DNA of 33,658 nucleotides from Haemophilus paracuniculus (GCF_002015115.1 NZ_MUYA01000018.1:1-33658); one strand, 5' to 3'. Shown: positions 16,777 to 26,421, counted from the stretch's first letter. Numbers and translations are program-made. The notes: generated by a model not told the origin, from the sequence alone.

Positions 16777-18054
16777 ATGGCAAAAACCATTCAAGCAATT
16801 CGAGGTATGAACGACCTTTCGCCAACGGATTCGCCTTTGTGGCAATGGATCGAAGGGCAGGTGCGTGAAACCTTTGCGAGCTATGGCTATGCGGAAATTC
16901 GTAGCCCGATTTTAGAATCGACTAACTTATTCGCTCGTGGTGTGGGCGAGGAAACGGACATCGTTTCCAAAGAGATGTTTACCTTTAAAGATCGCGATGA
17001 CGAGAGCCTGACCCTACGCCCAGAAGGGACGGCAGGTTGCGTGCGTGCAGCAATTGAGCACGGTTGGATCTACAATCAAGAACAGCGTTTGTGGTATATC
17101 GGACCAATGTTCCGCTACGAGCGTCCGCAAAAAGGGCGTTACCGCCAATTCCACCAAGCAGGCGTGGAAATTTTTGGCATTGCCAACCCCGAAGCCGATG
17201 CGGAATTGATCCTCTTAACCGCCCGCTTGTGGGAAAAATTGGGTATTCGTGAACACGTTAGCCTGCAACTCAATTCGATTGGTAGCCTTGACGCACGCAA
17301 AAAATATAACGAAGCCTTGGTAGCGTTCCTCAATCAGCATATTGACGTGTTAGATGAAGATTGCAAACGCCGTTTAACCACTAACCCATTGCGGATTTTG
17401 GACACCAAAAATGAGCAAATCCAAGCGGTGTTAAACAACGCTCCGAAATTGCACGACTACCTTGATGAAGAAGCGAAAAATCACTTCGCCCAAGTGTGCC
17501 AAATTTTGGATCAAATGGGCGTGAAATATGAAATCAACCAAAAATTAGTGCGTGGCTTGGATTACTACAACAAAACCGTGTTTGAATGGGTAACCACCGC
17601 ACTCGGTTCGCAAGGCACGGTTTGCGGTGGAGGTCGTTATGACGGCTTGGTCGAGCAACTGGGCGGACACGCCACCGAAGGCGTGGGTTTTGCGATGGGC
17701 TTAGAGCGTTTGGTGTTGTTGGTGCAAGAAGTGAACCCAACGGTCGCCCTGCCGAGAGCGGTGGATATTTATGTGGTGCATACGGGCGAAGGCACAACGG
17801 CGAAAGCCTTTGAACTCGCCGAAAACGTGCGTTCGGCGTTTCCACAACTTCGCACAATGTTGCATTGCAGTGGCGGCAACTTCAAAAAGCAATTCAAGCG
17901 AGCCGATAAATCAGGGGCGAAATTGGCTCTGGTGTTAGGCGAAAGTGAAGTGGCGGAAAAAAACGTAGTGATCAAAGATCTGCACGGCGAAGTGGAACAA
18001 ATCACCGTGTCGCAAGCCAATTTAATCAGCGAACTTCAAGCTCGTTTTAAATAA
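16777..18054 (+). CDS. hisS: Histidine-tRNA ligase
   Basis: HisRS charges tRNA-His in the cytoplasm. Starting at ATG 16777 the protein has 425 residues (E. coli 424) and begins [16 protein letters not shown] as in the family. An upstream in-frame ATG at 16612 lies within the repeat region and would add 55 unrelated residues. Class II motifs are visible: motif 1 RSPILE (42-47), motif 2 [17 protein letters not shown] (111-127), the histidine-specific [15 protein letters not shown], and motif 3 [11 protein letters not shown]. The C-terminal anticodon-binding domain covers about 330-425. AAGAGA before ATACAAAT serves as ribosome site. It lies 11 bp before yfgM. Confidence 0.97.
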   Translation: MAKTIQAIRGMNDLSPTDSPLWQWIEGQVRETFASYGYAEIRSPILESTNLFARGVGEETDIVSKEMFTFKDRDDESLTLRPEGTAGCVRAAIEHGWIYNQEQRLWYIGPMFRYERPQKGRYRQFHQAGVEIFGIANPEADAELILLTARLWEKLGIREHVSLQLNSIGSLDARKKYNEALVAFLNQHIDVLDEDCKRRLTTNPLRILDTKNEQIQAVLNNAPKLHDYLDEEAKNHFAQVCQILDQMGVKYEINQKLVRGLDYYNKTVFEWVTTALGSQGTVCGGGRYDGLVEQLGGHATEGVGFAMGLERLVLLVQEVNPTVALPRAVDIYVVHTGEGTTAKAFELAENVRSAFPQLRTMLHCSGGNFKKQFKRADKSGAKLALVLGESEVAEKNVVIKDLHGEVEQITVSQANLISELQARFK

Positions 18055-18065
18055 GAGAGGAAACA

Positions 18066-18686
18066 ATGAGCGATTATTTCAACAAAACCGAAGAACAAGA
18101 ATTTAACGATGTAAAAAATTGGTTCAAAGCGAACGGCACGCCGATTTTACTCGCGATTATCGCCGTTTGTGGTGCCACATTTGGCTGGAATTTCTGGCAA
18201 AAATCGCAACTCGAAAACGCCCAAAAAACCTCGGCAACCTACCAGCAAGTAATGGAAAGCTATTCGCAAGATCCAAGCAAAAACGCACCGCTTGTTGAGA
18301 AATTTGTCAGCGAAAATAAAGATTCGAGCTATGCGGTGTTCGCTCAACTCGATCAGGCCAAACAAGCCGCAGAAAAAGGCGATTTTGCCAAAGCGAAAAC
18401 CTTGTTACAACAAGGTTTGCAAGCGACCTCGGACGCCACTTTACAAACAGTGATCCGCTTCCGTTTGGCGTTAGTCGATTTCCAACTCAACCAATTTGAT
18501 GATGCCTTGGCAACCTTAGGGCAAATTCAAGATGAAGCGTGGACGCTAAGAAAGCAAATCCTCACGGGCGATATTTTGGTCGCAAAAGGCGATAAAGCCG
18601 CCGCCAAAAGTGCTTACCAACAAGCCCTTACCACCGCCCCAGCCCAAGAAAAAAGTTTGATTGAAGTGAGATTGAATAATCTTTAA
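18066..18686 (+). CDS. yfgM: Ancillary SecYEG translocon subunit YfgM
   Basis: YfgM is an inner-membrane protein with a periplasmic tetratricopeptide domain. It associates with PpiD and SecYEG to help chaperone secreted proteins and has been linked to control of the Rcs response. The 206-residue product has a short cytoplasmic N-terminus, one membrane segment at about 24-44 (TPILLAIIAVCGATFGWNFW) and a helical TPR-like region to the end. GAGAGGAAAC lies before the ATG. It completes the rodZ-ispG-hisS-yfgM group and is followed by a strong terminator; bamB and der, which follow it in E. coli, do not do so here. Confidence 0.92.
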   Translation: MSDYFNKTEEQEFNDVKNWFKANGTPILLAIIAVCGATFGWNFWQKSQLENAQKTSATYQQVMESYSQDPSKNAPLVEKFVSENKDSSYAVFAQLDQAKQAAEKGDFAKAKTLLQQGLQATSDATLQTVIRFRLALVDFQLNQFDDALATLGQIQDEAWTLRKQILTGDILVAKGDKAAAKSAYQQALTTAPAQEKSLIEVRLNNL

Positions 18687-18701
18687 TCAGTTTAAACGCT
18701 T

Positions 18702-18730
18702 AAAACCCCGTTGAAAAAACGGGGTTTTTT
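18702..18730 (+). terminator. Rho-independent terminator after yfgM
   Basis: AAAACCCCGTT (18702-18712), loop GAAAA, AACGGGGTTTT and a run of six T residues in all form a textbook intrinsic terminator. Confidence 0.92.
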
Positions 18731-18798
18731 ATTGAGGTAGAAGCAGTATAAAGTAGAAAATTTGCAAAAATCCCACCCCTTGCATTCGGTTTTTTACT

Positions 18799-18846
18799 AA
18801 AAAATGTGATTTATATCTTACATTTTTTGACTTTTAGGCGTAGAAT
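18799..18846 (+). promoter_or_regulatory. pnuC promoter with overlapping inverted repeat
   Basis: TTACAT (18818-18823), 17 bp and TAGAAT (18841-18846) form a plausible promoter. A perfect inverted repeat AAAAAATGT-N12-ACATTTTTT (18799-18828) covers the -35. The left half contains AAATGTGA, as in a CRP half site, but the spacing is 2 bp longer than the CRP palindrome. The regulator is unknown. Confidence 0.5.
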
Positions 18847-18880
18847 GTCGCTGTTTTATAATATATATGGAGGCAAAACG

Positions 18881-19561
18881 ATGAATGTTTTAACTTTCGA
18901 CAAAATTAAACAAGAGCTGTTTAGTGGCTGGAAACCCTTTGAGGTGGCGTGGCTTTTCTTGTTTATTGTGGCTCAAATCGGCGTTTATATTTACGCACCC
19001 GATTCCATTTTGGGAATGGTTGCGGGGATTTCGGGCATTATTTGTAATGTGTTTATTAGTAAAGGCAAAATCAGTAACTATTTCTTCGGGCTGATTTTTG
19101 CGTATAGCTATTTTTATGTGGCGTGGGGGGCGAATTATCTCGGCGAGATGAATACCACTCTTTACGTTTATATTCCTGCTCAATTTATCGGCTATTTCCT
19201 TTGGAAACAGAATATGCAGCAGGCACAAGGGGCTGAGGCGGTGATCGCTAAATCCCTTTCCCTCAAAGGCTGGATTGCGTTGTTGGCGTTTGTGGCGGTC
19301 GGCACGTTGCTGTTTGTGCAAGCTCTCAATATGGCGGGCGGTAGTTCAACGGGCTTAGACGGTTTAACCACCATTATTGTAGTGGCGGCACAAGGCTTGA
19401 TGTTGTTGCGTTACCGTGAGCAATGGGTGTTGTGGATTGTGCTGAATATCCTTTCTATCGTGCTTTGGGCGGAAAATCCGTCAATGTATATTATGTATTT
19501 CTCCTATTTGCTCAATGCGATTTACGGTTATTATAACTGGACGAAATTAGCCAAAGCCTAA
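18881..19561 (+). CDS. pnuC: Nicotinamide riboside transporter PnuC
   Basis: PnuC imports nicotinamide riboside by facilitated diffusion, driven by intracellular phosphorylation. Pasteurellaceae rely on this route because they cannot make NAD de novo. From ATG 18881, preceded by GGAGG at 18869-18873, the protein has 226 residues and about seven hydrophobic segments. PnuC-type features include the W-G-N region (VAWGANYLGEMNT) and the C-terminal YLLNAIYGYYNW. An upstream in-frame start at 18806 lies inside the promoter and is rejected. The gene stands alone between terminators, so it is probably regulated separately. Confidence 0.92.
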   Translation: MNVLTFDKIKQELFSGWKPFEVAWLFLFIVAQIGVYIYAPDSILGMVAGISGIICNVFISKGKISNYFFGLIFAYSYFYVAWGANYLGEMNTTLYVYIPAQFIGYFLWKQNMQQAQGAEAVIAKSLSLKGWIALLAFVAVGTLLFVQALNMAGGSSTGLDGLTTIIVVAAQGLMLLRYREQWVLWIVLNILSIVLWAENPSMYIMYFSYLLNAIYGYYNWTKLAKA

Positions 19562-19587
19562 TTCACATTCCTTGACTAAAACTGAAA

Positions 19588-19627
19588 AAACTACCCGTGC
19601 AAGCGGGTGGTTTGTCTATTTTTTTGT
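19588..19627 (+). terminator. Terminator after pnuC containing a USS
   Basis: AAACTACCCG (19588-19597) pairs with CGGGTGGTTT (19604-19613, one wobble) around TGCAAG, followed by a T-rich tail (TTTGTCTATTTTTTT). The loop and 3' arm contain a USS-like GCAAGCGGG. Confidence 0.75.
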
Positions 19628-19644
19628 CAAATAATTAAAAGCCT

Positions 19645-19678
19645 TTGACTTTATCGCCAAGTTCGTAGAGTATGGCGA
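19645..19678 (+). promoter_or_regulatory. Candidate mla operon promoter with inverted repeat
   Basis: TTGACT (19645-19650) is followed after 15-17 bp by TAGAGT/GAGTAT. TCGCCA (19654-19659) and TGGCGA (19673-19678) form an inverted repeat across the spacer and -10. GACTTTAT is also repeated on both sides. Regulation is inferred. Confidence 0.4.
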
Positions 19679-19711
19679 CTTTATTTTTTATTCCTAACCA
19701 AAGAAAATCGA

Positions 19712-20515
19712 ATGGGTAATACTGAAAATTTGGTTGAAGTGAAGAACTTGACCTTTAAACGAGGGGAACGGGTGATTTACGACAACCTAAATCTGCGGGT
19801 GCAGAGAGGAAAGGTTACTGCGATTATGGGGCCATCGGGCATTGGTAAGACGACTTTATTACGGCTTATCGGCGGGCAAATTTTGCCTGAGTCTGGCGAA
19901 ATTTTATTTGACGGGCAAGATGTTTGCACCGCCTCAAATAAGGCATTGTATGAGATCCGTCAGCGAATGGGTATGTTGTTTCAATCGGGGGCGTTATTTA
20001 CCGATTTATCCACTTTCGATAATGTCGCTTTCCCCTTGCGTGAACATACCGATTTGCCTGAACCGCTGATTAAAAAATTAGTGCTGATGAAATTGGAAGC
20101 GGTCGGATTGCGTGGTGCGGCAGATTTAATGCCGTCTGAATTATCGGGCGGAATGGCTCGCCGTGCGGCGTTAGCAAGGGCGGTGGCACTTGATCCCGAT
20201 CTGATTATGTATGATGAGCCGTTTACGGGGCAAGATCCGATCAGTATGGGCGTGATTGTGGAACTGATCCGCAAGTTAAATCAAGCCTTGAATTTAACCT
20301 CGATTGTGGTGTCTCACGATGTTACCGAAGTGTTGAGCATTGCCGATTACGCCTACATTGTGGCGGATAAACGGATCATCGCCGAAGGCACGCCAGAAAT
20401 GTTGCGAGCCAGTCAAGATCCGCAAGTGGTGCAATTCTTGGCGGGCAAATCAGACGGGCCAGTGCGGTTCCACTATCCTGCACAACCTTATACAGAGGAA
20501 TTATTTCGTGATTAA
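19712..20515 (+). CDS. mlaF: Phospholipid transport ATP-binding protein MlaF
   Basis: MlaF is the cytoplasmic ATPase of the MlaFEDB complex, which moves phospholipids between inner membrane and periplasmic MlaC to keep outer-membrane asymmetry. The 267-residue product has Walker A GPSGIGKT (40-47), LSGG in [10 protein letters not shown] (144-147), Walker B LIMYDEP (164-170) and the switch histidine in VVSHD. GALFTDL after the Q-loop and ADGPV-like DGPVRF near the C-terminus are MlaF hallmarks. The ribosome site is weak (AAAGAA). The gene begins a tight operon: mlaE overlaps its end by 8 bp. Confidence 0.96.
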   Translation: MGNTENLVEVKNLTFKRGERVIYDNLNLRVQRGKVTAIMGPSGIGKTTLLRLIGGQILPESGEILFDGQDVCTASNKALYEIRQRMGMLFQSGALFTDLSTFDNVAFPLREHTDLPEPLIKKLVLMKLEAVGLRGAADLMPSELSGGMARRAALARAVALDPDLIMYDEPFTGQDPISMGVIVELIRKLNQALNLTSIVVSHDVTEVLSIADYAYIVADKRIIAEGTPEMLRASQDPQVVQFLAGKSDGPVRFHYPAQPYTEELFRD

Positions 20516-21284
20516 GTTCATCAATCATCTCGGTTCTTCCGTGATACAAGCGGTGCGATCCTGCGGTCGGGCGAGCTTAATGTTATGGGGATCGCTGGTT
20601 GGCAAACCACAATTCCGCAAGCATAGCCCGTTGTTGATCAAACAGCTTTATGTGCTTGGGGTGCAGTCGTTACTGATTATTATGCTGTCGGGCTTGTTTA
20701 TCGGAATGGTACTCGGCTTGCAAGGTTATGTGGTTCTGGTTAATTTTTCAGCAGAGATGAATTTGGGGCAGTTGGTTTCCCTGTCGTTACTGCGTGAATT
20801 AGGCCCTGTGGTTACCGCCCTTTTATTTGCAGGGCGAGCGGGCTCGGCTTTAACCGCCGAAATCGGTTTAATGAAAGCCACCGAGCAGTTATCCAGCCTC
20901 GAAATGATGGCGGTTGATCCGTTAAGACGGATTATCGCCCCTCGCTTTTGGGCAGGCGTGATTGCAATGCCGATTTTGGCGGTGATTTTTACTGCGATTG
21001 GTATTTGGGGCGGAATGTTGGTCGGCGTGGAATGGAAAGGTGTGGACGAAGGCAGTTTTTGGTCGGTAATGCAAAATTCAGTAACGATCAGCGATTTGAT
21101 CAACGGTTTCATTAAAAGCCTTGCCTTTGCCTTTGCAGTGGTCTGGATTGCATTATTCAATGGTTATGATGCAATGCCAACCTCAGAGGGGATTAGCCAA
21201 GCCACCACCAAAACCGTGGTGAACGCTTCCTTAGCGGTGTTGGGCTTAGATTTTATTTTAACGGCGATAATGTTCGGCGGTTAA
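20508..21284 (+). CDS. mlaE: Phospholipid transport permease MlaE
   Basis: MlaE is the integral permease of the Mla ABC system. The start is GTG at 20508, within the last codons of mlaF, preceded by GAGGAA at 20496-20501. This gives 258 residues (E. coli 260) beginning [13 protein letters not shown] longer frame opening at 20340 lies inside mlaF and is rejected. Five to six hydrophobic segments are visible, with the family motifs [20 protein letters not shown] and [21 protein letters not shown] (20546-20554) lies near the N-terminus. Translational coupling to mlaF is likely. Confidence 0.95.
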   Translation: MIKFINHLGSSVIQAVRSCGRASLMLWGSLVGKPQFRKHSPLLIKQLYVLGVQSLLIIMLSGLFIGMVLGLQGYVVLVNFSAEMNLGQLVSLSLLRELGPVVTALLFAGRAGSALTAEIGLMKATEQLSSLEMMAVDPLRRIIAPRFWAGVIAMPILAVIFTAIGIWGGMLVGVEWKGVDEGSFWSVMQNSVTISDLINGFIKSLAFAFAVVWIALFNGYDAMPTSEGISQATTKTVVNASLAVLGLDFILTAIMFGG

Positions 21285-21322
21285 AACAGCGGAATAAACT
21301 GCCTTGAAATTTGAGCGGAACT

Positions 21323-21332
21323 GACCGCTTGT
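21323..21332 (-). other. DNA uptake signal sequence (Apl type)
   Basis: GACCGCTTGT (minus strand ACAAGCGGTC) is a perfect 10-bp USS core in the mlaE-mlaD spacer. Confidence 0.75.
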
Positions 21333-21370
21333 AAGAGCAATTTATTCATTCTTTACATTTAGGAGTGGCG

Positions 21371-21892
21371 ATGCGTCAATCAATTAAATATGAATTTTGG
21401 GTCGGATTATTTGTGTTAATCGGCTTGGGAGCATTGGTTTTCTTAGGATTGCGAGTGGCAAATGTGCAAGGGTTTTCTTCAGAAAAAACTTACACTCTTT
21501 ACGCAACTTTCGACAATATCGGTGGACTAAAAGTCCGTGCGCCGATTAAGGTGGGCGGTGTGGTAATTGGACGAGTGTCTGATATTCAGCTTGATCCAAA
21601 AACTTACTCGCCAAAAGTGAGTATGGCAATCAATCAAAGCTATGATCAGATCCCAGATACCAGCTCACTTTCGATCAAAACCTCAGGCTTACTCGGCGAA
21701 CAATATATTGCATTGAATGTTGGATTTTCGATCGAAGGCGAAACCGCAATGCTAAAAAATGGTGATACTTTTGTGGATACTAATTCCGCAATGGTGTTAG
21801 AAGATTTAGTCGGACAGTTCTTATACGGCGATAAAAAATCGGATAAAACTGACGAACCAAAAGCCGAAGGCGATAAACCAGAGGCAAAATAA
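21371..21892 (+). CDS. mlaD: Phospholipid transport MCE protein MlaD
   Basis: MlaD forms a periplasmic hexameric ring anchored in the inner membrane and passes lipids between MlaFE and MlaC. From ATG 21371, with AGGAG directly upstream (21361-21365), the product has 173 residues; a GTG at 21365 overlaps that ribosome site and is unlikely. A membrane anchor is at about 9-28, and the MCE domain at about 37-115 includes FDNIGGLKVRAPIKVGGVVIG and SGLLGEQYIAL. The C-terminal tail is charged and low-complexity (DKKSDKTDEPKAEGDK). Confidence 0.95.
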   Translation: MRQSIKYEFWVGLFVLIGLGALVFLGLRVANVQGFSSEKTYTLYATFDNIGGLKVRAPIKVGGVVIGRVSDIQLDPKTYSPKVSMAINQSYDQIPDTSSLSIKTSGLLGEQYIALNVGFSIEGETAMLKNGDTFVDTNSAMVLEDLVGQFLYGDKKSDKTDEPKAEGDKPEAK

Positions 21893-21961
21893 TCGGGTAA
21901 ACAGCCGTTTACCTCTAAACATCAACTCGGTGCGTTCCAACGTGCCTTATGGAGTTTAATA

Positions 21962-22600
21962 ATGTTAAAAAACATCAAAAAAATCATTGCAACAAGCTTA
22001 GTGGCAATTTCTGCATTTTTCTCAACTCAATCTTTTGCGGAAACCAGTCCTTATGCCTTAATGCAACAAACCGCAGATAAATTATTTGGCGATATTAAAG
22101 CAAATCAAGCGGCTATCCGTTCAAATCCAGAGACTTTACGTTCTATCGTGCGTAAAGATTTAATGCCTTATGTTCACGTTAAATACGCAGGTCAATTAGT
22201 GTTAGGTAAAGCGTTGTCTTCTGCTTCAGAAGCACAGCGTGAAAAATTCTTTAACGCATTTGGTCAATTTATTGAACAATCTTATGCACAAATTTTAACT
22301 CAATATAAAGATCAGCAAGTGCAGATCGAAAGCGAAAAACCTGTTGATGGTAAATCTATCGTGAGCATTCGTGTCAATGTGTTATCATCAGGTTCAGCAG
22401 CCCCAATTAAACTTGACTTCAAATGGCGTAAAAACAGCAAAACAGGCGAATGGCAGGCTTATGATATGGCGGCTGAAGGTGTAAGTATGGTTGCAACCAA
22501 ACAAAACGAGTGGAGCAGTATCTTACGTCAGCAAGGTATTGATGCTTTAACTGCACAAGTTGCACAATCTGCAAAACAGCCAATCACATTAGGTAAATAA
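21962..22600 (+). CDS. mlaC: Periplasmic phospholipid-binding protein MlaC
   Basis: MlaC shuttles phospholipid between the outer-membrane MlaA-porin complex and MlaFEDB. The 212-residue precursor has a Sec signal peptide (MLKNIKKIIATSLVAISAFF, cleavage after SFA at about 26). The Ttg2D/MlaC domain follows, including VRKDLMPYVHVKYAGQLVLG and DFKWRKNSKTGEWQAYD. GGAG lies before the ATG at suitable spacing. It sits between mlaD and mlaB in the normal order. Confidence 0.95.
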   Translation: MLKNIKKIIATSLVAISAFFSTQSFAETSPYALMQQTADKLFGDIKANQAAIRSNPETLRSIVRKDLMPYVHVKYAGQLVLGKALSSASEAQREKFFNAFGQFIEQSYAQILTQYKDQQVQIESEKPVDGKSIVSIRVNVLSSGSAAPIKLDFKWRKNSKTGEWQAYDMAAEGVSMVATKQNEWSSILRQQGIDALTAQVAQSAKQPITLGK

Positions 22601-22608
22601 TCTGTTTT

Positions 22609-22959
22609 ATGAAGCCACAAAAAACATTACAATGGGACATTCAGCAAAATAATGAAAGTCTGTTTGTGAAATTGTCTGGCGAATTAACCAAAGACACGTT
22701 GCTTCCGTTATGGAAGCAACGTGCTTCTTTTTTATCGCCGAAGGGCAATCAACATATTTATTGGGATCTCAAACAGCTTGAACAAGTAGATTCCGCAGGC
22801 TTTACTTTATTGGCTGAATTACTTCATTTTTATCAACAGCAAACCGAAAACTGCTTAATCAATACGCCAGAAATGGTGAAAACCCTTGCTGATCTTTATG
22901 ATCTAGACGAGTGGCTTTCGCAATTTTTGGTTTGTGAAAAACAGTGTACAACGCAATAG
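22609..22959 (+). CDS. mlaB: STAS-domain protein MlaB
   Basis: MlaB is a small cytoplasmic STAS-domain subunit that binds MlaF and is needed for stability and activity of the transporter. The 116 residues form a single STAS domain with the conserved LEQVDSAGFTLLAELLHF segment, where a serine/threonine is usual at the helix start. It is the fifth gene of the operon, 8 bp after mlaC, with a weak ribosome site. Confidence 0.9.
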   Translation: MKPQKTLQWDIQQNNESLFVKLSGELTKDTLLPLWKQRASFLSPKGNQHIYWDLKQLEQVDSAGFTLLAELLHFYQQQTENCLINTPEMVKTLADLYDLDEWLSQFLVCEKQCTTQ

Positions 22960-22968
22960 GAATGATCA

Positions 22969-23226
22969 ATGCAACCTCAACAAATTGAAGAAATCCTCAA
23001 ACAAGCCTTAGCCGATGTGGCAGAAGTTCACGCACAGGGCGATGGTTCTCATTACGGCGTCATTGTGGTGAGTGATAGCCTCGCTGAATTATCGCGTGTT
23101 AAACAGCAGCAAGCCGTTTACGCCCCGTTGGCAGATCTTTTTGCTACCAATGCGATTCACGCTTTAACCATCAAAGTGTTTAGCACCGAAAAATGGAAAA
23201 CTGAGCGTCTGCTCAATAACCTTTAA
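22969..23226 (+). CDS. ibaG: BolA-family protein IbaG
   Basis: IbaG (YrbA) is a small BolA-like protein that partners monothiol glutaredoxin in iron-sulfur or acid-stress functions. The 85-residue product has the BolA core: GDGSHYGVIVVSD, then KQQAVYAPL and IHALTIKVFSTEKW. The conserved histidine in GSHY is present. It lies 9 bp after mlaB and before murA, the order found in many gammaproteobacteria. Confidence 0.92.
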   Translation: MQPQQIEEILKQALADVAEVHAQGDGSHYGVIVVSDSLAELSRVKQQQAVYAPLADLFATNAIHALTIKVFSTEKWKTERLLNNL

Positions 23227-23243
23227 TTCGGCAAAATCCCGTT

Positions 23244-23289
23244 ACAAGCGGGTAGATTTCGCAAAATTTTCATAAAACCGACCGCTTGC
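23244..23289. terminator. USS fold-back between ibaG and murA
   Basis: ACAAGCGGGTAGATTT and a facing ACCGACCGCTTG give a 7-bp core stem (CAAGCGG with CCGCTTG) across an AT-rich loop. It is weaker than the other USS dyads and may allow read-through to murA. Confidence 0.45.
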
Positions 23290-23311
23290 AGGCGGTTCTC
23301 AAATTTATTAA

Positions 23312-24595
<1,284 letters not shown>

Positions 24596-24609
24596 AATTT
24601 TCTAAAATC

Positions 24610-24633
24610 AGACCGCTTGCAAGCGGTCTTTTT
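24610..24633 (+). terminator. USS palindrome terminator after murA
   Basis: AGACCGCTTGCAAGCGGTCT is a perfect 20-bp palindrome made of two USS cores head to head, followed by TTTTT. It is a typical Pasteurellaceae USS terminator. Confidence 0.85.
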
Positions 24634-24650
24634 ACACAAAATTTTTGAGT

Positions 24651-24730
24651 AAGGCGATTTGGGCGGAAAATCCACAAAAAGTGTGGGAAATCACGGTTAA
24701 GCTGTTCCGACCTCTGCCAAAAATCGCCTT
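24651..24730 (+). repeat. Long fold-back upstream of fabB
   Basis: AAGGCGATTT (24651-24660) and AAATCGCCTT (24721-24730) are complementary over 10 bp, with a further GGC/GCC pairing just inside. An internal hairpin CCACA-AAAAG-TGTGG occupies 24672-24686. The FadR-like site lies within the right half. It precedes the predicted fabB start site, so it acts as DNA or belongs to a murA read-through RNA. Confidence 0.5.
24700..24716 (+). promoter_or_regulatory. Probable FadR binding site upstream of fabB
   Basis: AGCTGTTCCGACCTCTG matches the E. coli FadR consensus AGCTGGTCCGAC-TGTT closely, with mismatches only in the outer halves. It abuts the candidate -35 (TGCCAA, 24715-24720; -10 TAAAAT, 24738-24743; 17-bp spacer), the position from which FadR activates fabB in E. 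coli. Confidence 0.6.
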
Positions 24731-24826
24731 TTAACGCTAAAATAAACACATTTTTACTAGCTTATTTGAGCGAACACCTGTAAGCTAGATTTAATTTTTT
24801 CACATTGAAATATAGGAATCAAACCA

Positions 24827-26044
24827 ATGAAAAGAGTTGTTATCACAGGCTTAGGCATTGTTTCAAGTATCGGAAACAACAAAGAAGAAGTTTTAGCCTC
24901 ACTCAAAGCGGGCAAATCGGGCATTGAAACCGTGCCTGAATTTATCGAAATGGGAATGCGTAGCCACATCGCAGGCACGATCAAACTCAACCCTGCCGAG
25001 TTAATCGACCGCAAAATCTACCGCTTTATGGGCGATGCGGCGGCTTACGCTTATCTCTCTATGAAAGAGGCGATTGAAGATTCTGGCTTAACCGAAGATC
25101 AAGTTTCTAACGACCGCACGGGCTTAGTGATCGGGGCGGGGACAGGTTCAGCCCACAGTCAATTAGTGGCGTGCGATGCGGTGCGTGGCCCGCGTGGCGT
25201 GAAAGGGATCGGGCCTTACGCCGTTACCAAAACAATGGCGTCAAGCGTTTCGGCGTGTTTGGCAACCCCTTATAAAATCCGTGGGGTAAACTACTCAATC
25301 AGCTCGGCGTGTGCGACCTCGGCTCACTGTATCGGGCACGCAATGGAATTGATCCAACTCGGCAAACAAGATGTGGTTTTCGCCGGCGGTGCGGAAGAAT
25401 TATCGTGGGAATGTGCCACTGAATTTGACGCAATGGGTGCGGTTTCAACCAAATATAACGACACACCAACCAAAGCCTCGCGTGCTTACGATGCGAACCG
25501 TGATGGCTTCGTGATCGCAGGCGGCGGTGCCGTTGTGGTGGTGGAAGAATTAGAACACGCCCTCGCTCGCGGTGCGAAAATCTATGCGGAATTAGTCGGC
25601 TACGGTGCAACCTCAGACGGTTACGATATGGTTGCCCCAAGCGGCGAAGGTGCAGAGCGTTGTATGAGACAAGCAATGGCAACTGTAAACGGCGAAATTG
25701 AATACATCAACGTACACGGTACTTCAACCCCAGTGGGCGATGTGAAAGAGTTGGGGGCGATCCGCAACGTATTCGGCGATAAAACCCCAGCGATTTCTTC
25801 AACCAAATCAATGACGGGACACTCGCTCGGTGCGGCAGGTGCGCAGGAAGCGATCTACTCATTATTGATGTTAGATAATGATTTCATCGCCCCAAGCATC
25901 AACATCGAAGAATTAGACGAACAAGCGAAAGGCTTAAATATCGTTACCGAACGCCAAGACAAACCACTGACGACTGTAATGTCTAACAGCTTCGGTTTCG
26001 GTGGCACGAACGCTTGCTTAGTGTTCCAAAAATATAAAGGCTAA
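24827..26044 (+). CDS. fabB: Beta-ketoacyl-ACP synthase I
   Basis: FabB condenses malonyl-ACP with acyl-ACP and is required for elongation of unsaturated fatty acids. The 405-residue enzyme (E. coli 406) has the catalytic triad: C162 in [10 protein letters not shown]297 in NVHGTSTP and H332 in GHSLGAAGA, plus K327. The C-terminal [10 protein letters not shown] glycine-rich loop is intact. AGGAA about 8-10 nt before the ATG supports the start. It stands alone between a terminator-bearing upstream spacer with a FadR-like site and its own terminator. Confidence 0.97.
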   Translation: MKRVVITGLGIVSSIGNNKEEVLASLKAGKSGIETVPEFIEMGMRSHIAGTIKLNPAELIDRKIYRFMGDAAAYAYLSMKEAIEDSGLTEDQVSNDRTGLVIGAGTGSAHSQLVACDAVRGPRGVKGIGPYAVTKTMASSVSACLATPYKIRGVNYSISSACATSAHCIGHAMELIQLGKQDVVFAGGAEELSWECATEFDAMGAVSTKYNDTPTKASRAYDANRDGFVIAGGGAVVVVEELEHALARGAKIYAELVGYGATSDGYDMVAPSGEGAERCMRQAMATVNGEIEYINVHGTSTPVGDVKELGAIRNVFGDKTPAISSTKSMTGHSLGAAGAQEAIYSLLMLDNDFIAPSINIEELDEQAKGLNIVTERQDKPLTTVMSNSFGFGGTNACLVFQKYKG

Positions 26045-26052
26045 TTATCCTG

Positions 26053-26082
26053 AAAAATTCCCTCACACGAGGGAATTTTTTT
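26053..26082 (+). terminator. Rho-independent terminator after fabB
   Basis: TTCCCTC (26058-26064), loop ACAC, GAGGGAA (26069-26075) and seven T residues, flanked by AAAAA on the 5' side. Confidence 0.9.
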
Positions 26083-26157
26083 ATTTATGTCTATTTTGTA
26101 AAGAAAATATAAAAGCATAATTTAGTGTAAAAAATGCCCTTTCCGTTGGTGGGGAAT

Positions 26158-26186
26158 TTGACAGCTAAAACGTTTTAGCCTAATAT
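26158..26186 (+). promoter_or_regulatory. tRNA-Asn promoter with an embedded 16-bp palindrome
   Basis: A perfect TTGACA (26158-26163), a 17-bp spacer and TAATAT (26181-26186) lie 14 bp before the mature tRNA. The spacer consists almost entirely of the perfect palindrome GCTAAAACGTTTTAGC (26164-26179), whose ACGT centre and A/T arms resemble LacI/GalR-family operators. Confidence 0.75.
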
Positions 26187-26200
26187 ACGCACCAAGTTAT

Positions 26201-26276
26201 TCCTCCTTAGTTCAGTCGGTAGAACGGTGGACTGTTAATCCATATGTCGCAGGTTCGAGTCCCGCAGGAGGAGCCA
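26201..26276 (+). tRNA. tRNA-Asn (GUU)
   Basis: The 76-nt gene has acceptor arms TCCTCCT and AGGAGGA, discriminator G and encoded CCA. The anticodon loop CTGTTAA carries GTT at 26234-26236, and the T loop is GGTTCGAGTCC. All four arms fold. It has its own strong promoter. Confidence 0.97.
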
Positions 26277-26370
26277 ACAATTTCCTTTAATTTTACTTTT
26301 GTTCTTGTTTTATTTGTCTCCTTTTATAAAACAGTGATTCACACCTCCGGAATTAGAACAAAAGGTTTTG

Positions 26371-26396
26371 CCCACGGTTTCCGTGGGTTTCTTTTT
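26371..26396 (+). terminator. Terminator downstream of tRNA-Asn
   Basis: CCCACGG, loop TTT, CCGTGGG and a T-rich tail (TTTCTTTTT) lie 95 bp past the tRNA. Confidence 0.85.
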
Positions 26397-26421
26397 ATCT
26401 TTTTAGTTTTGATCGGAAAGC

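Noticed and set aside
18799..18828. Straight assignment of the pnuC inverted repeat to CRP
   Set aside because: The arms are spaced 12 bp apart where the CRP palindrome needs 10, and only one half has TGTGA.
18806..18880. Upstream start for PnuC
   Set aside because: It falls inside the promoter and inverted repeat; GGAGG before ATG 18881 and a 226-residue product favour the later start.
20340..20507. Longer MlaE frame beginning inside mlaF
   Set aside because: It overlaps the mlaF coding region by over 170 bp; GTG 20508 with GAGGAA upstream gives the family length.
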